Positions 8,207 to 17,023 of a stretch of DNA of 64,000 nucleotides are shown piece after piece (the first letter of the stretch is position 1; each line of letters begins with the position of its first letter). The notes below the pieces were generated by a model. It saw nothing but the letters and a program-made list of their open reading frames with translations, made no database searches and was not told the DNA's origin. Both the position numbers and the translations under genes were made by a program. The DNA lies in the NCBI GenBank assembly GCA_024707075.1, contig JANQAK010000003.1, positions 558,001-622,000 of the forward strand, given 5' to 3'. The stretch comes from Afipia sp. (lineage in GTDB: Bacteria; Pseudomonadota; Alphaproteobacteria; Rhizobiales; Xanthobacteraceae).

Positions 8207-9055
8207 TCAGGCCTTCGGCTTGATCCCGTAAACGTGCTCAGGCCCCGGAAACGCGCGCGAGCGGACTTCCTTCGCGTAATCCTGGATCGCTGCCTCGATG
8301 CCCGGCCCGAGATTGCCGTAGCGCTTGACGAATTTCGGCACCCACGGCGACAGCCCGAGCATGTCTTCCAGCACCAGCACCTGACCATCGCAGGCATTGC
8401 TCGCGCCGATGCCGATGGTCGGAATCGGGATGATCTCGGTGATGCGCTTCGCCAATGGCTCAGCCACGGCTTCCACCACCACCGAAAACGCACCTGCCTG
8501 CGCGATCGCGACCGCGTCGTCCTGAATGGGACCGCCGCCGTTGCCGCCCTCCGCCAGCTTCAAGGCCTCGTCCCTGCCCTGCGACCTGAAACTGCCGAGC
8601 GTGTTGATCGATTGCGGCGTGAGGCCGATATGCGCCATCACCGGAATGCCGCGCGTGGTGAGAAACTCGATGGTCTCCGCCATGCGCACGCCGCCCTCCA
8701 GCTTCACCGCGCCGCAATGAGTCTCCTTGAGAATGCGGGCGGCGGAATGAAACGCCTGTTCCTTCGAGGCCTCGTAGGAGCCGAACGGCATGTCCACGAC
8801 AACGAGAGCTTCCTTCGAGCCGCGCATCACCGCATGGCCTTGCAGGATCATCATATCGAGCGTGACGGGCACCGTGGTCTCGAAGCCGTGCATCACGTTG
8901 CCGAGCGAGTCACCGACAAGAATGACGTCGCAATAGCGATCGACCAGCGCTGCGGTGTGCGCATGATACGACGTCAGCATCACGATCGGCTCACCGCCCT
9001 TGCGCTTGAGAATATCGGGCGCGGTCTTGCGCTTCACCGCTGTCTGTACGGACAT
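8207..9055 (-). CDS. panB: 3-methyl-2-oxobutanoate hydroxymethyltransferase (ketopantoate hydroxymethyltransferase)
   Basis: PanB transfers a hydroxymethyl group from 5,10-methylene-THF to alpha-ketoisovalerate, the first step towards pantothenate and CoA. The 282-residue TIM-barrel protein shows the family signatures LTSYHAHTA near residue 28, [11 protein letters not shown] near 48 (metal-binding Asp) and the [14 protein letters not shown] block. The length is normal (about 270-285). The upstream nnrU-like gene ends only three bases before the panB ATG at 9055, so the two are probably cotranscribed. No panC lies in the window. Confidence 0.96.
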   Translation of the reverse strand: MSVQTAVKRKTAPDILKRKGGEPIVMLTSYHAHTAALVDRYCDVILVGDSLGNVMHGFETTVPVTLDMMILQGHAVMRGSKEALVVVDMPFGSYEASKEQAFHSAARILKETHCGAVKLEGGVRMAETIEFLTTRGIPVMAHIGLTPQSINTLGSFRSQGRDEALKLAEGGNGGGPIQDDAVAIAQAGAFSVVVEAVAEPLAKRITEIIPIPTIGIGASNACDGQVLVLEDMLGLSPWVPKFVKRYGNLGPGIEAAIQDYAKEVRSRAFPGPEHVYGIKPKA

Positions 9056-9058
9056 GAC

Positions 9059-9643
9059 TTAAACTCCAATCACAGGGACGCCGATCACGAGAGGATGGAA
9101 TGCGAACGCCAGCGCGACATAGACCACGACGCCGACCGCGACCGCGATCAGGTCGTTACCGATCCCGCCGACCGGGATCGGCGGTGCACCGGAGTCCGCG
9201 CGGCGTTTCAGCGAAATGCGATCATAGACCGCCCAGGCGAGAACCGATCCGAACAGGATGATCGAGCCGAGATCGCCGTTCGCCAGCAGATGCAGCAGCG
9301 CCCACAGTTTCACGCCGGCCAGCATCGGGTGTTTCAGCTTGAGATAGATATTGCCGCGAATGTAGGACGCGACCACGAGAATGACCGCAGGCAGCATCAG
9401 CGCCAGTGCGATATGACGCATGGCCACCGGCGGATACCAGACATTGATCCACTCCGTCGCGCGATAGAGACTGAAGCCCCACGCGATCAGCGCAAGACCG
9501 GCGAACGAAACCAGCGCGTAGACGACCTTGTAGCCGCTCTCACCCAGCCGGGTGATCACGACGGCGCGACTGTCGCGCAGCGTCGTGAAGACATGGGCGC
9601 CGATAAACAGCGCCAATCCGGCAATCAGGATCAACAAGCCCAT
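9059..9643 (-). CDS. NnrU family integral membrane protein
   Basis: The 194-residue protein has about five or six hydrophobic segments, beginning with MGLLILIAGLALFIGAHVF and including the LKLKHPMLAGVKLWALLHLL block characteristic of the NnrU family. NnrU was named from denitrification gene clusters, but most family members occur away from them and their function is unclear. Here it directly precedes panB with a 3-base gap and the window holds no nitrite or nitric oxide reductase genes, so no role in denitrification is claimed. Confidence 0.88.
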   Translation of the reverse strand: MGLLILIAGLALFIGAHVFTTLRDSRAVVITRLGESGYKVVYALVSFAGLALIAWGFSLYRATEWINVWYPPVAMRHIALALMLPAVILVVASYIRGNIYLKLKHPMLAGVKLWALLHLLANGDLGSIILFGSVLAWAVYDRISLKRRADSGAPPIPVGGIGNDLIAVAVGVVVYVALAFAFHPLVIGVPVIGV

Positions 9644-9821
9644 CTGCCCACTCTCCCCCGCGGTTGGCGGGCAACGGCTTTACAGCCGTTTTCCGAAGCG
9701 TTTCCACCGCGCACTCGATCCTGATAGGGTCCGGCTGCGCAGTGCCCCGGTATCATTTTTATGACCCCGCGCGCAATGCCGGTTCCGCATCGCAACCCTG
9801 CTTGAAGTTCCTCCCGGCCTC

Positions 9822-10796
9822 ATGAAATCACTTGCAATCGCCGCACTCGCGCTGGCTCTCGCAGCATCCGCCCCGAATGCCCGCGCGGCCGAGCCGCTCT
9901 GGCCGCCGAAAATCGTGAAAATCATCGTGCCCTATGCGCCGGGTTCGACGCCGGACCTTGTGGGCCGGATCGTCGCCGACGATCTTCAGGCACGCCATCC
10001 CGGCGCGAGCTTCGTCGTGGAGAACAAGCCCGGCGCCGGCGGCAACATCGGCACCGATGCCGTCGCCAAGGCCGCGCCCGATGGCGCGACGCTCGGGATC
10101 AGCCTTGGCGGCCCGCTCGCCATCAACACGCTGCTGTTCTCGAAGCTGCCCTACGATCCGGCCAAAGATATTTCGCCGGTCACGATGTTGACGTCGCTGC
10201 CGAGCGTGCTGGTGGTGCCCGCAAGCCTGAACGTCAATACGGTCGCCGAATTCCTTGCCGCGCTGAAACGCGACGGCGCGAAGCTCGCCTTCGGCTCGAT
10301 CGGCGCAGGGTCATTGTCGCATCTGACCATGGAGGCCATTGCACAGCGCGCGGGTACAAGCATGGTGCACATTCCCTATGGCGGCTCGCCGCAGGCTGTC
10401 ACCGGCGTGATCCGCGGCGACGTGCAGGCCGCGTGCCTCCCCGCCATTGCTGTGACGCCGCAACTCGCAGGCGGTCAGGTGAAAATTCTCGCGGTGGCGA
10501 CGGCGCAGCGTTCGCGCTTCCTGCCGAACGTGCCGACGCTGAAGGAAAGCGGCATCGACGTCGAATCCGACGCATGGAACGCGCTGATCGCACCCGCCGG
10601 CACGTCGCCCGCGATCATCGCGCAGATCAATGACGAAGTGCATGATGCACTGACCAAGCCGAGCGTGCGCGAGCGGCTCGAAACCCAGATGATCGAACCG
10701 ACGCCTTCCACGCCCGCAGGTCTGCGCGCACGCATGGACGCCGAGATCAGGCTGTGGTCCGATGTCATCAAGCGCGGCGACATCCGGATCAATTGA
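9822..10796 (+). CDS. Bug-type periplasmic binding protein (tripartite tricarboxylate transporter receptor family)
   Basis: The 324-residue protein begins with a clear signal peptide (MKSLAIAALALALAASAPNA) cleaved near ARAAEP. The mature protein has the Bug family hallmarks KIIVPYAPGSTPDLVGR, VENKPGAGGNIGTDAVA and a C-terminal block with VPTLKESGIDV. Bug proteins bind small organic acids in the periplasm, usually for TctAB-type transporters or signalling. No tctA or tctB is adjacent, so this is an orphan receptor of unknown ligand, as is common in bacteria with expanded Bug families. It stands alone and is followed by a long hairpin. Confidence 0.93.
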   Translation: MKSLAIAALALALAASAPNARAAEPLWPPKIVKIIVPYAPGSTPDLVGRIVADDLQARHPGASFVVENKPGAGGNIGTDAVAKAAPDGATLGISLGGPLAINTLLFSKLPYDPAKDISPVTMLTSLPSVLVVPASLNVNTVAEFLAALKRDGAKLAFGSIGAGSLSHLTMEAIAQRAGTSMVHIPYGGSPQAVTGVIRGDVQAACLPAIAVTPQLAGGQVKILAVATAQRSRFLPNVPTLKESGIDVESDAWNALIAPAGTSPAIIAQINDEVHDALTKPSVRERLETQMIEPTPSTPAGLRARMDAEIRLWSDVIKRGDIRIN

Positions 10797-10804
10797 TCGT
10801 CGTT

Positions 10805-10851
10805 GTTTTCCCTCCTCGTCGCCCCCGCGCAGGCGGGACGAGATGGAAAAC
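10805..10851. terminator. Long imperfect hairpin between convergent genes, likely bidirectional terminator
   Basis: GTTTTCC (10805-10811) pairs with GGAAAAC (10845-10851). Inside it CTCGTC plus CCCGC (10815-10828) pairs with GCGGGACGAG (10833-10842), with a small bulge. The runs of T and A at the base of the stem lie in the right place for termination in both directions, between the Bug gene (stop 10796) and the minus-strand gene ending at 10894. Confidence 0.55.
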
Positions 10852-10893
10852 GGGTGCGCGCTGAAGCGATGCTTCAGGAAGAATTTGGAGCGC

Positions 10894-11169
10894 CTACCGC
10901 GTGAAAAGGCGCAGCAGGATATTGATCCACACAAGATCGCTTGCCGACTTCGACCCGCGCAGTTTGTAAAGTCCCGCCGCGCCGAGGCACATGGCGGTCC
11001 CGACCACGGAAATCAGCAGCGAATGCTGCCACTGCGCGCCCTGAACGGCAGCCAGCACGTAGCAGAGCGCGAACATCAGCGGCGACAGCTTGAGCAACAG
11101 CGCCGCCACCCGCAGACGCAGCTCCGGTGTGTCTCGCTGTTCATCGGTATCCTGCTGCGGATCGCTCAT
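10894..11169 (-). CDS. Small two-helix membrane protein of unknown function
   Basis: A 91-residue protein with a polar N-terminus (MSDPQQDTDEQRDTPE) and two hydrophobic segments, roughly LLKLSPLMFALCYVLAAV and LLISVVGTAMCLGAAGLY, then a basic C-terminal helix ending ILLRLFTR. The ATG at 11169 is preceded by GGCGGGGCAAC; a GTG at 11184 would add five residues. No family is recognised and no neighbour suggests a role. The regular codon pattern and membrane topology support a real gene. Confidence 0.65.
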   Translation of the reverse strand: MSDPQQDTDEQRDTPELRLRVAALLLKLSPLMFALCYVLAAVQGAQWQHSLLISVVGTAMCLGAAGLYKLRGSKSASDLVWINILLRLFTR

Positions 11170-11544
11170 CTGTTGCCCCGCCACGATATGAAATCACTCT
11201 GAAAAGCCGGCCTGCAATGTTGGTAACGTCGCACCGCTGCCGGGTTCAATCAGTTCGCCGTAAACGGTCCGCGATCGCTGCCCGCTCAGGGATGGCCGCG
11301 CAAATGGCCGCAAGATAAAGACTCGCCGCGCCCGAGCATCAAGCACCCGCAACGACGAGGTTAATGAAACGAAGCTGCGTCTGCGCAAATTTAGAAGGTG
11401 CCTTAAGAAATCCGGAAGCGGCGGTTTCGCCTTCTTTAATCAACGTCCCCTATGACTCATGGGCAGCAGAAAATCCTGCCGCAACCGGATCAAGAGTTCT
11501 GCTGACTTTCTTCAAGTCGTTTTGCATCACAAACGGAGCCATAC
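11170..11544. other. Gene-free stretch upstream of the secreted Gly-rich protein
   Basis: No frame in this stretch has both a credible start signal and coding-like composition. The short frames present (for example 11194-11388 minus) are arginine/serine-rich shadows. The region presumably holds the divergent promoters of the two flanking small genes. The GGAG ribosome-binding site of the downstream gene lies at its right edge. Confidence 0.6.
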
Positions 11545-11865
11545 ATGACACCACGTTCTGTCTTGCTTGCTTGTTTTGCCGTTGCCATGCTCGCCTCGGG
11601 GTCTGCCGGCGCGGTGACTGTCCAGCCGAACCTGACGGCTCCCTCCCTGACCGAATCCGTCGCAGGCGGGTGCGGCCCCGGACGCTGGCGCGGACCTTAC
11701 GGCGGATGCCGCTCAACGCCGTTCTATGGCCGCTTGCCGAACGGATACTGGCAGCCGGAGCCGCATCCCTTCTTCGGTTGTCCGGATGGCTACTGGCGCG
11801 GTCCGTGGGGCCACTGCCGCGACACGCCGTATCACGGTCCGCTGCCCGGCGGCGGCTGGAAGTGA
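11545..11865 (+). CDS. Small secreted Gly/Pro/Trp-rich protein with GCGPGRWRGPYGGCR-type repeats
   Basis: The 106-residue protein has a signal peptide (MTPRSVLLACFAVAMLASGS, cleavage near AGAV). The mature part contains two similar blocks, GCGPGRWRGPYGGCRSTPF and FGCPDGYWRGPWGHCRDTPY, each with two cysteines about 12 residues apart and rich in Gly, Trp, Tyr and Arg. This resembles the short secreted GCG/CRPN-type repeat proteins often annotated in Bradyrhizobium and Methylobacterium relatives; that link is from memory. The function is unknown; the paired Cys suggest disulphide-linked small domains. The ATG at 11545 has a GGAG ribosome-binding site. Confidence 0.82.
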   Translation: MTPRSVLLACFAVAMLASGSAGAVTVQPNLTAPSLTESVAGGCGPGRWRGPYGGCRSTPFYGRLPNGYWQPEPHPFFGCPDGYWRGPWGHCRDTPYHGPLPGGGWK

Positions 11866-11927
11866 GCTTGGCCCGTTCGCCACGGTCGTGCGAACTTAGG
11901 CGAAACGCATAACACACACTCGATGTC

Positions 11928-11947
11928 GTCCCGGCGAAAGCCGGGAC
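11928..11947. repeat. Single REP-like palindrome (GTCCCGGC / GCCGGGAC)
   Basis: GTCCCGGC (11928-11935), a GAAA tetraloop and GCCGGGAC (11940-11947) form a perfect 8-bp hairpin between convergent genes. It belongs to the same sequence class as the paired elements at 29651, 37612 and 43172. It may also serve as terminator for the gene at 11545 or for prfC. Confidence 0.75.
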
Positions 11948-11980
11948 AACGCTGAGCGGTTGACGCAAACGCTCGCGCTC

Positions 11981-13600
11981 TTACGCCCGCTTCTTCACGT
12001 CCTTGATGCTCGAAAACACGATGCCCTCGGCGCGCTCGCGGGTGTAGTCGAGATAGAACTGGTTCTTGGCCAGAAACACCGGATCGCCATCGACGTCGTC
12101 GGCGACGCCTGAGCCGTTGGCCGCGACGAATGCATCGAGCTTCTTACGGTCCTCTGACGAAATCCAGCGCGCGAGCTGGAATTCGCTGATCTCGAAATCC
12201 ACCGGCAGCGAATATTCCGCATCGAGCCGCGCCTTCAGCACGTCGAGCTGGAGCGAGCCGACCACGCCGACCAGCGCGGGCGCGCCGTCGCGGGGGCGGA
12301 ACACCTGCACGACGCCCTCCTCCGACATCTGCTGCAAGGCTTCCTTGAGCTTCTTGGCCTTCATCGCGTCGGTGAGGCGCACGCGTCGCAGGATTTCCGG
12401 CGCGAACGACGGTACGCCGACAAAGTTGATGTCCTCGCCTTCGGTCAGCGTGTCGCCGATCCGCAGCGTGCCATGATTGGGAATGCCGACCACGTCGCCA
12501 GCATAGGCTTCATCGGCGATGGCGCGGTCCTGCGCAAAGAAGAACTGCGGCGACGACAGGCTCATATTCTTGCCAGTGCGCACCAGCTTGACCTTCATGC
12601 CGCGCGTCAGCTTGCCAGAACACAGCCGCGCGAACGCGATGCGGTCGCGATGGTTGGGGTCCATGTTGGCCTGGATCTTGAACACGAAAGCGCTCATCTT
12701 CGGATCGTCGGCCTCGACCCTGCGCTTGTCGGCGTCCTGCGCGCGCGGAGGCGGCGCATAGCGTCCGAGACCTTCCAGGAGATCGCCGACGCCGAAGTTG
12801 CGCAAGGCGCTGCCGAAAAACACCGGCGTCAGGTGGCCCTCGCGAAATGCCTCAAGCTCGAATGGCTTGCAGGCTTCCGATACGAGCGCCAGTTCTTCCT
12901 CGATCGCGCCGGCATCGAGATTGGGATTGCGGCCGGCGAGTTCGGAAATGGCGATCTTCTCGGCCTGACCGGTTTTCGCACCGCCGCCTTCCAGCAGGCG
13001 CACGCCGCCGGTGGCGATGTCGTAGGTGCCGAGGAAATCGCGGCCGCGTCCCACCGGCCATGTCAGCGGCGTGGTGTCGAGCGCCAGCGTTTTTTCGATC
13101 TCGTCCATCAGGTCGAACGGGTCGCGGCTTTCGCGGTCCATCTTGTTGATGAAGGTGATGATCGGAATGTCGCGCAGCCGGCAAACCTCGAACAGCTTGC
13201 GGGTTCGCGCCTCGATGCCCTTGGCGGCGTCGATCACCATGACGGCGGAATCAACGGCGGTCAGCGTGCGGTAGGTATCTTCGGAGAAGTCCTCGTGGCC
13301 CGGCGTATCGAGCAGGTTGAACACGAGGTTCTGGAACTCGAACGTCATCACCGAGGTCACGACGGAGATGCCGCGCTCGCGCTCGATCTTCATCCAGTCC
13401 GAGCGCGTGTTGCGGCGCTCGCCTTTGGCCTTGACCTGTCCCGCAAGATTGATCGCGCCGCCGAACAGCAGCAGCTTTTCGGTCAGCGTGGTCTTGCCGG
13501 CGTCGGGATGCGAGATGATCGCAAACGTGCGACGGCGCGCCACTTCTTCGGCAAGCGGCGTCAGCGAGGCAGACTCGGCGGCAATGGCGGTGTCGGACAT
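11981..13600 (-). CDS. prfC: Peptide chain release factor 3
   Basis: RF3 is a translational GTPase that recycles RF1/RF2 from the ribosome after peptide release. The 539-residue protein has the G1 motif SHPDAGKTT near residue 32, the switch region [14 protein letters not shown], the G3 motif DTPGHEDF and the G4 motif NKMDRE, followed by domains II and III and a C-terminal region ending [10 protein letters not shown]. The length suits the family (about 530). The frame is open to a TTG at 13618, but the ATG at 13600 ([10 protein letters not shown]) gives the usual N-terminus and is chosen. Transcribed divergently from sugE. Confidence 0.96.
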   Translation of the reverse strand: MSDTAIAAESASLTPLAEEVARRRTFAIISHPDAGKTTLTEKLLLFGGAINLAGQVKAKGERRNTRSDWMKIERERGISVVTSVMTFEFQNLVFNLLDTPGHEDFSEDTYRTLTAVDSAVMVIDAAKGIEARTRKLFEVCRLRDIPIITFINKMDRESRDPFDLMDEIEKTLALDTTPLTWPVGRGRDFLGTYDIATGGVRLLEGGGAKTGQAEKIAISELAGRNPNLDAGAIEEELALVSEACKPFELEAFREGHLTPVFFGSALRNFGVGDLLEGLGRYAPPPRAQDADKRRVEADDPKMSAFVFKIQANMDPNHRDRIAFARLCSGKLTRGMKVKLVRTGKNMSLSSPQFFFAQDRAIADEAYAGDVVGIPNHGTLRIGDTLTEGEDINFVGVPSFAPEILRRVRLTDAMKAKKLKEALQQMSEEGVVQVFRPRDGAPALVGVVGSLQLDVLKARLDAEYSLPVDFEISEFQLARWISSEDRKKLDAFVAANGSGVADDVDGDPVFLAKNQFYLDYTRERAEGIVFSSIKDVKKRA

Positions 13601-13694
13601 GATGCGAGCGTGTGACAAAGAAACGCGGCAGGATCAAGGGAGATTCAGAAATACATGCACTTGCATCTTCTTTGGGATTGAGGCATATTGGACG

Positions 13695-13751
13695 GGCGAG
13701 GACGGCCTCGTTTTCACAGACATATCCGCAGGGACGGCCCTGCTATGGAGG
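13695..13751 (+). promoter_or_regulatory. Guanidine-II (mini-ykkC) riboswitch upstream of sugE/gdx
   Basis: Two hairpins with identical ACGG tetraloops stand in tandem. P1 is CGAGG (13697-13701), ACGG (13702-13705), CCTCG (13706-13710). P2 is GCAGGG (13728-13733), ACGG (13734-13737), CCCTGC (13738-13743). Seventeen bases separate them. The second hairpin ends four bases before the GGAGG ribosome-binding site (13747-13751), and the ATG of a SugE-type exporter gene follows at 13761. Paired stem-loops with ACGR loops are the defining structure of the guanidine-II aptamer, and its usual target is exactly this exporter family. Ligand binding is expected to stabilise the hairpins and change access to the ribosome-binding site. 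Confidence 0.92.
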
Positions 13752-13760
13752 AATTTAGCC

Positions 13761-14075
13761 ATGGCATGGGCAATGCTGTTCGTCGCAGGTTTGATGGAAA
13801 TCGGCTGGGCCATCGGCCTGAAATATACCGACGGTTTCACCCGGCTGGTGCCCTCGGTGCTGACCCTCACCAGCATGACCGGCAGTGTCATCCTGCTCGG
13901 CCTGTCGCTGAAGACCTTGCAGGTCGGAACCGCCTACGCGGTATGGACCGGCATCGGCACGGTGGGAACCGCCCTGCTCGGCATCTGGCTGCTGGGCGAA
14001 CCGGCCACCGCGATCCGGCTCGCCTGCATCGGATTGATTGTCGCCGGGATCATCGGCCTCAAGGTCGTGGCCTGA
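13761..14075 (+). CDS. sugE: SugE/Gdx-type small multidrug resistance family guanidinium exporter
   Basis: This 104-residue protein has four transmembrane helices and the SMR-family glutamate in helix 1 ([18 protein letters not shown], about residues 9-26). It also has the helix-3 motif [20 protein letters not shown] and the LGEPATAIR loop. The [11 protein letters not shown] signature and riboswitch context match Gdx guanidinium/H+ antiporters rather than EmrE-like polyaromatic-cation pumps. It works as a dual-topology or antiparallel dimer in the inner membrane. Expression is probably controlled by the guanidine-II riboswitch directly upstream. The stop is only eight bases from the convergent pit gene. 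Confidence 0.93.
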   Translation: MAWAMLFVAGLMEIGWAIGLKYTDGFTRLVPSVLTLTSMTGSVILLGLSLKTLQVGTAYAVWTGIGTVGTALLGIWLLGEPATAIRLACIGLIVAGIIGLKVVA

Positions 14076-14083
14076 CCCGCGCG

Positions 14084-15091
14084 TCAGCGGATGAAAAACG
14101 ACACGGCAAAATACGCGATGGCTGCGACCACGGCCGACGCCGGGATCGTGAAGATCCACGCCACCACGATGGAGCTTGCCACGTTCCAGCGCACGGCTGA
14201 AACGCGGCGGGCCGCACCGACGCCGACGATCGCGCCGGTGATGGTGTGCGTGGTGGAAACCGGAACGCCGAGCCACGTCGCCATGAACAGCGTCGCGGCA
14301 CCTCCGGTCTCGGCGCAGAAGCCCTGCATCGGCGTCAGCTTGGTGATGCGCAGGCCCATCGTGCGCACGATGCGCCAGCCGCCCATCAGCGTGCCGAGCG
14401 CCATCGCCGCCTGACACGACAGCACCACCCAGAACGGAACGCTGAATTCGGTACCGAGATAGCCCTGCGAGTACAACAGCACAGCAATGATGCCCATGGT
14501 CTTCTGGGCGTCGTTGCCGCCGTGGCCGAGCGAATACAGCGAGGCCGATGCGAACTGCAAAATCCGGAACGCACGATCGACCGCGAACGGCGTCGAGCGC
14601 ACCGAGGCCCACGACACGATCGCCGTCAGCACCAGCGCCAGCAGGAATCCGACCAGCGGCGACAGCACGATCGCGAGCAGCGTCTTCGACAGGCCGTCCC
14701 ACACCGCGACCGAGATTCCGGCCTTGGCCATGCCCGCCCCGAGCAGTCCGCCGATCAGCGCATGCGAACTGCTGGACGGCATGCCGAGCGCCCATGTAAT
14801 CAGGTTCCACATGATCGCGCCGACCAGCGCGGCAAAGATCACCTGGGAGTCGATCACCTCGGGATGAATGATGCCGGTGCCGATGGTCTCTGCGACATGA
14901 AGGCCGAACACCGCGAACGCAACGAAATTGAAGAACGCCGCCCACGCCACGGCATATTGCGGCCGCAGCACACGGGTCGACACAATCGTGGCGATGGAAT
15001 TAGCGGCGTCGTGCAGTCCATTCAGAAAGTCGAACAGCAGCGCGACGGCGATCAATCCGACCAGGATTGAGAAAGCGAGCGAAGCATCCAC
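14084..15091 (-). CDS. pit: PiT-family inorganic phosphate transporter
   Basis: The 335-residue membrane protein has the two PHO-4 signature repeats, FDFLNGLHDAANSIATIVST near residues 20-40 and SLGHGGNDAQKTMGII in the second half, with about ten hydrophobic segments. PiT carriers take up phosphate, usually as a metal-phosphate complex, with H+ or Na+. The start is GTG at 15091, preceded by an AAGGTCAGGA stretch. The DUF47 gene ends 15 bases upstream, forming the usual pit-accessory pair that provides low-affinity phosphate uptake. The protein is shorter than E. coli PitA, as is typical for the alphaproteobacterial type. Confidence 0.94.
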   Translation of the reverse strand: MDASLAFSILVGLIAVALLFDFLNGLHDAANSIATIVSTRVLRPQYAVAWAAFFNFVAFAVFGLHVAETIGTGIIHPEVIDSQVIFAALVGAIMWNLITWALGMPSSSSHALIGGLLGAGMAKAGISVAVWDGLSKTLLAIVLSPLVGFLLALVLTAIVSWASVRSTPFAVDRAFRILQFASASLYSLGHGGNDAQKTMGIIAVLLYSQGYLGTEFSVPFWVVLSCQAAMALGTLMGGWRIVRTMGLRITKLTPMQGFCAETGGAATLFMATWLGVPVSTTHTITGAIVGVGAARRVSAVRWNVASSIVVAWIFTIPASAVVAAIAYFAVSFFIR

Positions 15092-15105
15092 GGGCGATCC
15101 TGACC

Positions 15106-15750
15106 TTAAACTTGTTCGATCACGATGCTGTTGATCTCGTTCGCCACATCGTCGAAGCGGTCGGCCACTTTTTCCAGGTGCTTGTAAATTTCAGCCCCCA
15201 CGATGAAGTCCATGGCGTTGCCGTCGCGGTGCTTGAGGAACAGTTCTTTCATGCCGATGTCGTCGAGATCGTCGACGCGGCCTTCAAGCCGGGTGATCTC
15301 TTCCGTCAGCGCCGTCAGGGTCGTGACGTTCTGGCCCATCGACTGCATCAGCGGCACCGCGCGCCCGACCAGGTTCGCGCACTGGACCAAGATGGTTCCG
15401 ATCTCGCGCATCGGCGGCTCGAAGCTCCGCACCTCGAACAGCATGACCGCCTTGGCGGTCTGCTGCATCTGGTCGATCGCGTCATCCATCGACGTGATGA
15501 GATTCTTGATGTCGCCACGGTCGAACGGCGTAATGAAGGTGCGGCGGACCGCGGTCAGCACCTCACGGGTGACCTGGTCGGCATCGTTCTCGAACTGGTT
15601 GACGCGTTGACAATAGACCGGGGTCTCCTCGCCGCCCTTGAGCATCCCCTCCAGCGCTTCCGCGCCATGCACCACCGATTGGGAATGCCGGGCGAACAGC
15701 TCGAAAAACCGCTCCTCCCGGGGCAGCATTTTGCGAAACCAGCCAAGCAT
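15106..15750 (-). CDS. DUF47 (PhoU-like) Pit accessory protein
   Basis: The 214-residue, almost wholly helical protein belongs to the DUF47/PhoU-like family: MLGWFRKMLPREERFFELFA at the start, FITPFDRGDIKNLITSMDDA near residue 75 with the conserved acidic pair, and a C-terminal DRFDDVANEINSIVIE stretch. Such proteins are encoded next to pit genes and are thought to regulate Pit transport. Here it precedes pit by 15 bases on the same strand, so both are likely made from one transcript. The ATG at 15750 is the only sensible start. Confidence 0.93.
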   Translation of the reverse strand: MLGWFRKMLPREERFFELFARHSQSVVHGAEALEGMLKGGEETPVYCQRVNQFENDADQVTREVLTAVRRTFITPFDRGDIKNLITSMDDAIDQMQQTAKAVMLFEVRSFEPPMREIGTILVQCANLVGRAVPLMQSMGQNVTTLTALTEEITRLEGRVDDLDDIGMKELFLKHRDGNAMDFIVGAEIYKHLEKVADRFDDVANEINSIVIEQV

Positions 15751-15886
15751 GATCGTTCTCCGGCGCGACAGAATTTGTCATCTATCTGTCATAAACCGTT
15801 TCCCAGACCAACAGGCGTCTGACCGGCGCCAAAGCGCCGGTCATCCACCGGTTTATCTGAGGAAGAACAAGCGTAAAATCTGATAC

Positions 15887-16855
15887 TTACAGCGACCGCT
15901 TGAAGAAATGAGCGATTTCGCCGATGACGCCTCTTCGGAATGTGAGGACGCAGATGACGAAGATGGCGCCCTGGATCACGGTGACCCACTGGCCGAAACC
16001 GGCCAGGTACTGCTGCATGGCGATGATGACGAAGGCGCCGACGACGGGACCGAACACGGTGCCGAGGCCGCCGACCAGGGTCATCAGCACGACCTCGCCG
16101 GACATGGTCCAGTGCACGTCGGTCAAGGACGCATTCTGCGCCACGAACACCTTCATGGCGCCGGCAAGGCCAGCGAGGCTGCCCGACAGCACGAAGGCCA
16201 GGAACTTGTACTGGTCGGTCTTGTAGCCCAGCGAGATCGCGCGCTGCTCGTTCTCGCGGATCGACTTCAGCACCTCGCCGAACGGCGAGTTGATCGCCCG
16301 GTAGATCAGCAGGAAGCCGAGCAGGAACACCGCCAGCACGACGTAGTAGAGCGTCGTCGTGTTCGACAGGTCGAGGAAGCCGAACATCATGCCCTGCGGG
16401 ATGCCCTGGATGCCGTCCTCGCCATGGGTGAACGGGGTTTGCAGGTAGATGAAGAACAGGAGCTGCGACAGCGCCAGCGTGATCATGGCGAAGTAGATGC
16501 CCTGGCGGCGGATCGCGATCAGTCCGGTGATGACACTCAGCGCGCAGGCGCCGGCGACGCCGAGCACAATGCCGATCTCCGGCGCGACGCCCCAGACCTT
16601 CAGCGCGTGCGCGGTCACATAGCCCGCGGTGCCGAGGAACATGGCATGGCCGAACGACAACAGGCCGCTGTAGCCGATCAGGAGGTTGAAGGCGCAGGCG
16701 AACAGCGCAAAGCACAGCGCCTGCATCACGAAGTAGGGATACAGCCCGGTCAGCGGCACGATGGCCAGCAAGGCCGCCATGATCACAAAGGCGATCATCT
16801 CGTCGGTGGTGGAGCGGCCGGTGGCCGGAACGGCGTTGTCGGTGATCGTTGTCAT
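15887..16855 (-). CDS. livM: Branched-chain amino acid (HAAT) type ABC transporter permease, LivM family
   Basis: The 322-residue inner-membrane permease has about nine or ten hydrophobic segments and the LivM signatures FNLLIGYSGLLSFGHAMFLG near residues 57-76 and GGLGTVFGPVVGAFV in the C-terminal half. With LivH it forms the membrane channel of the importer encoded at 15.9-22.1 kb. It is the last gene of the operon. Its ATG (16855) lies one base from the edge of a long palindromic repeat, so the likely ribosome-binding sequence AGGACA is inside a hairpin arm. The carried substrate may be branched-chain amino acids or another organic acid; the sequence does not decide. Confidence 0.92.
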   Translation of the reverse strand: MTTITDNAVPATGRSTTDEMIAFVIMAALLAIVPLTGLYPYFVMQALCFALFACAFNLLIGYSGLLSFGHAMFLGTAGYVTAHALKVWGVAPEIGIVLGVAGACALSVITGLIAIRRQGIYFAMITLALSQLLFFIYLQTPFTHGEDGIQGIPQGMMFGFLDLSNTTTLYYVVLAVFLLGFLLIYRAINSPFGEVLKSIRENEQRAISLGYKTDQYKFLAFVLSGSLAGLAGAMKVFVAQNASLTDVHWTMSGEVVLMTLVGGLGTVFGPVVGAFVIIAMQQYLAGFGQWVTVIQGAIFVICVLTFRRGVIGEIAHFFKRSL

Positions 16856-16856
16856 A

Positions 16857-17023
16857 CGAGTGTCCTGAATCCGAAGTTCGCCTCATTTTGCAGCGCGTCC
16901 CCAAGCGAACTTCGGATCCGAAAGGACACTCGCAAAATAAAATTCCTAGTGTGGGTCTGGTTCGCAAGTCCGCAAATGGACGTGCTGAGATACCGTTGCG
17001 GACTTGCGAACCACCACACTAGG
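16857..17023. repeat. Composite palindromic repeat, copy 1 (two long hairpins with 12-13 nt AT-rich spacer)
   Basis: Palindrome A spans 16857-16932. Its outer arms CGAGTGTCCT / AGGACACTCG match perfectly; three extra bases then bulge out on one side, and the inner arms ATCCGAAGTTCGC / GCGAACTTCGGAT pair next. An AT-rich spacer (16933-16945) follows. Palindrome B spans 16945-17023. Its outer arms CCTAGTGTGG / CCACACTAGG are again followed by a three-base bulge, then TGGTTCGCAAGTCCGCAA pairs with its complement. The element fills the whole livM-livH gap and supplies the livH stop codon. A second copy with the same skeleton is at 54380-54543. Confidence 0.93.

Noticed and set aside
9059-9643. 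Part of a denitrification cluster because of the NnrU family name
   Set aside because: No nitrite, nitric oxide or nitrous oxide reductase genes are in the window, and the gene is coupled to panB instead.
8162-9724. Very long open frame (about 520 codons) antisense to panB and nnrU
   Set aside because: Arg/His/Asp-rich translation typical of the mirror frame of GC-rich genes; the opposite strand encodes two clear families.
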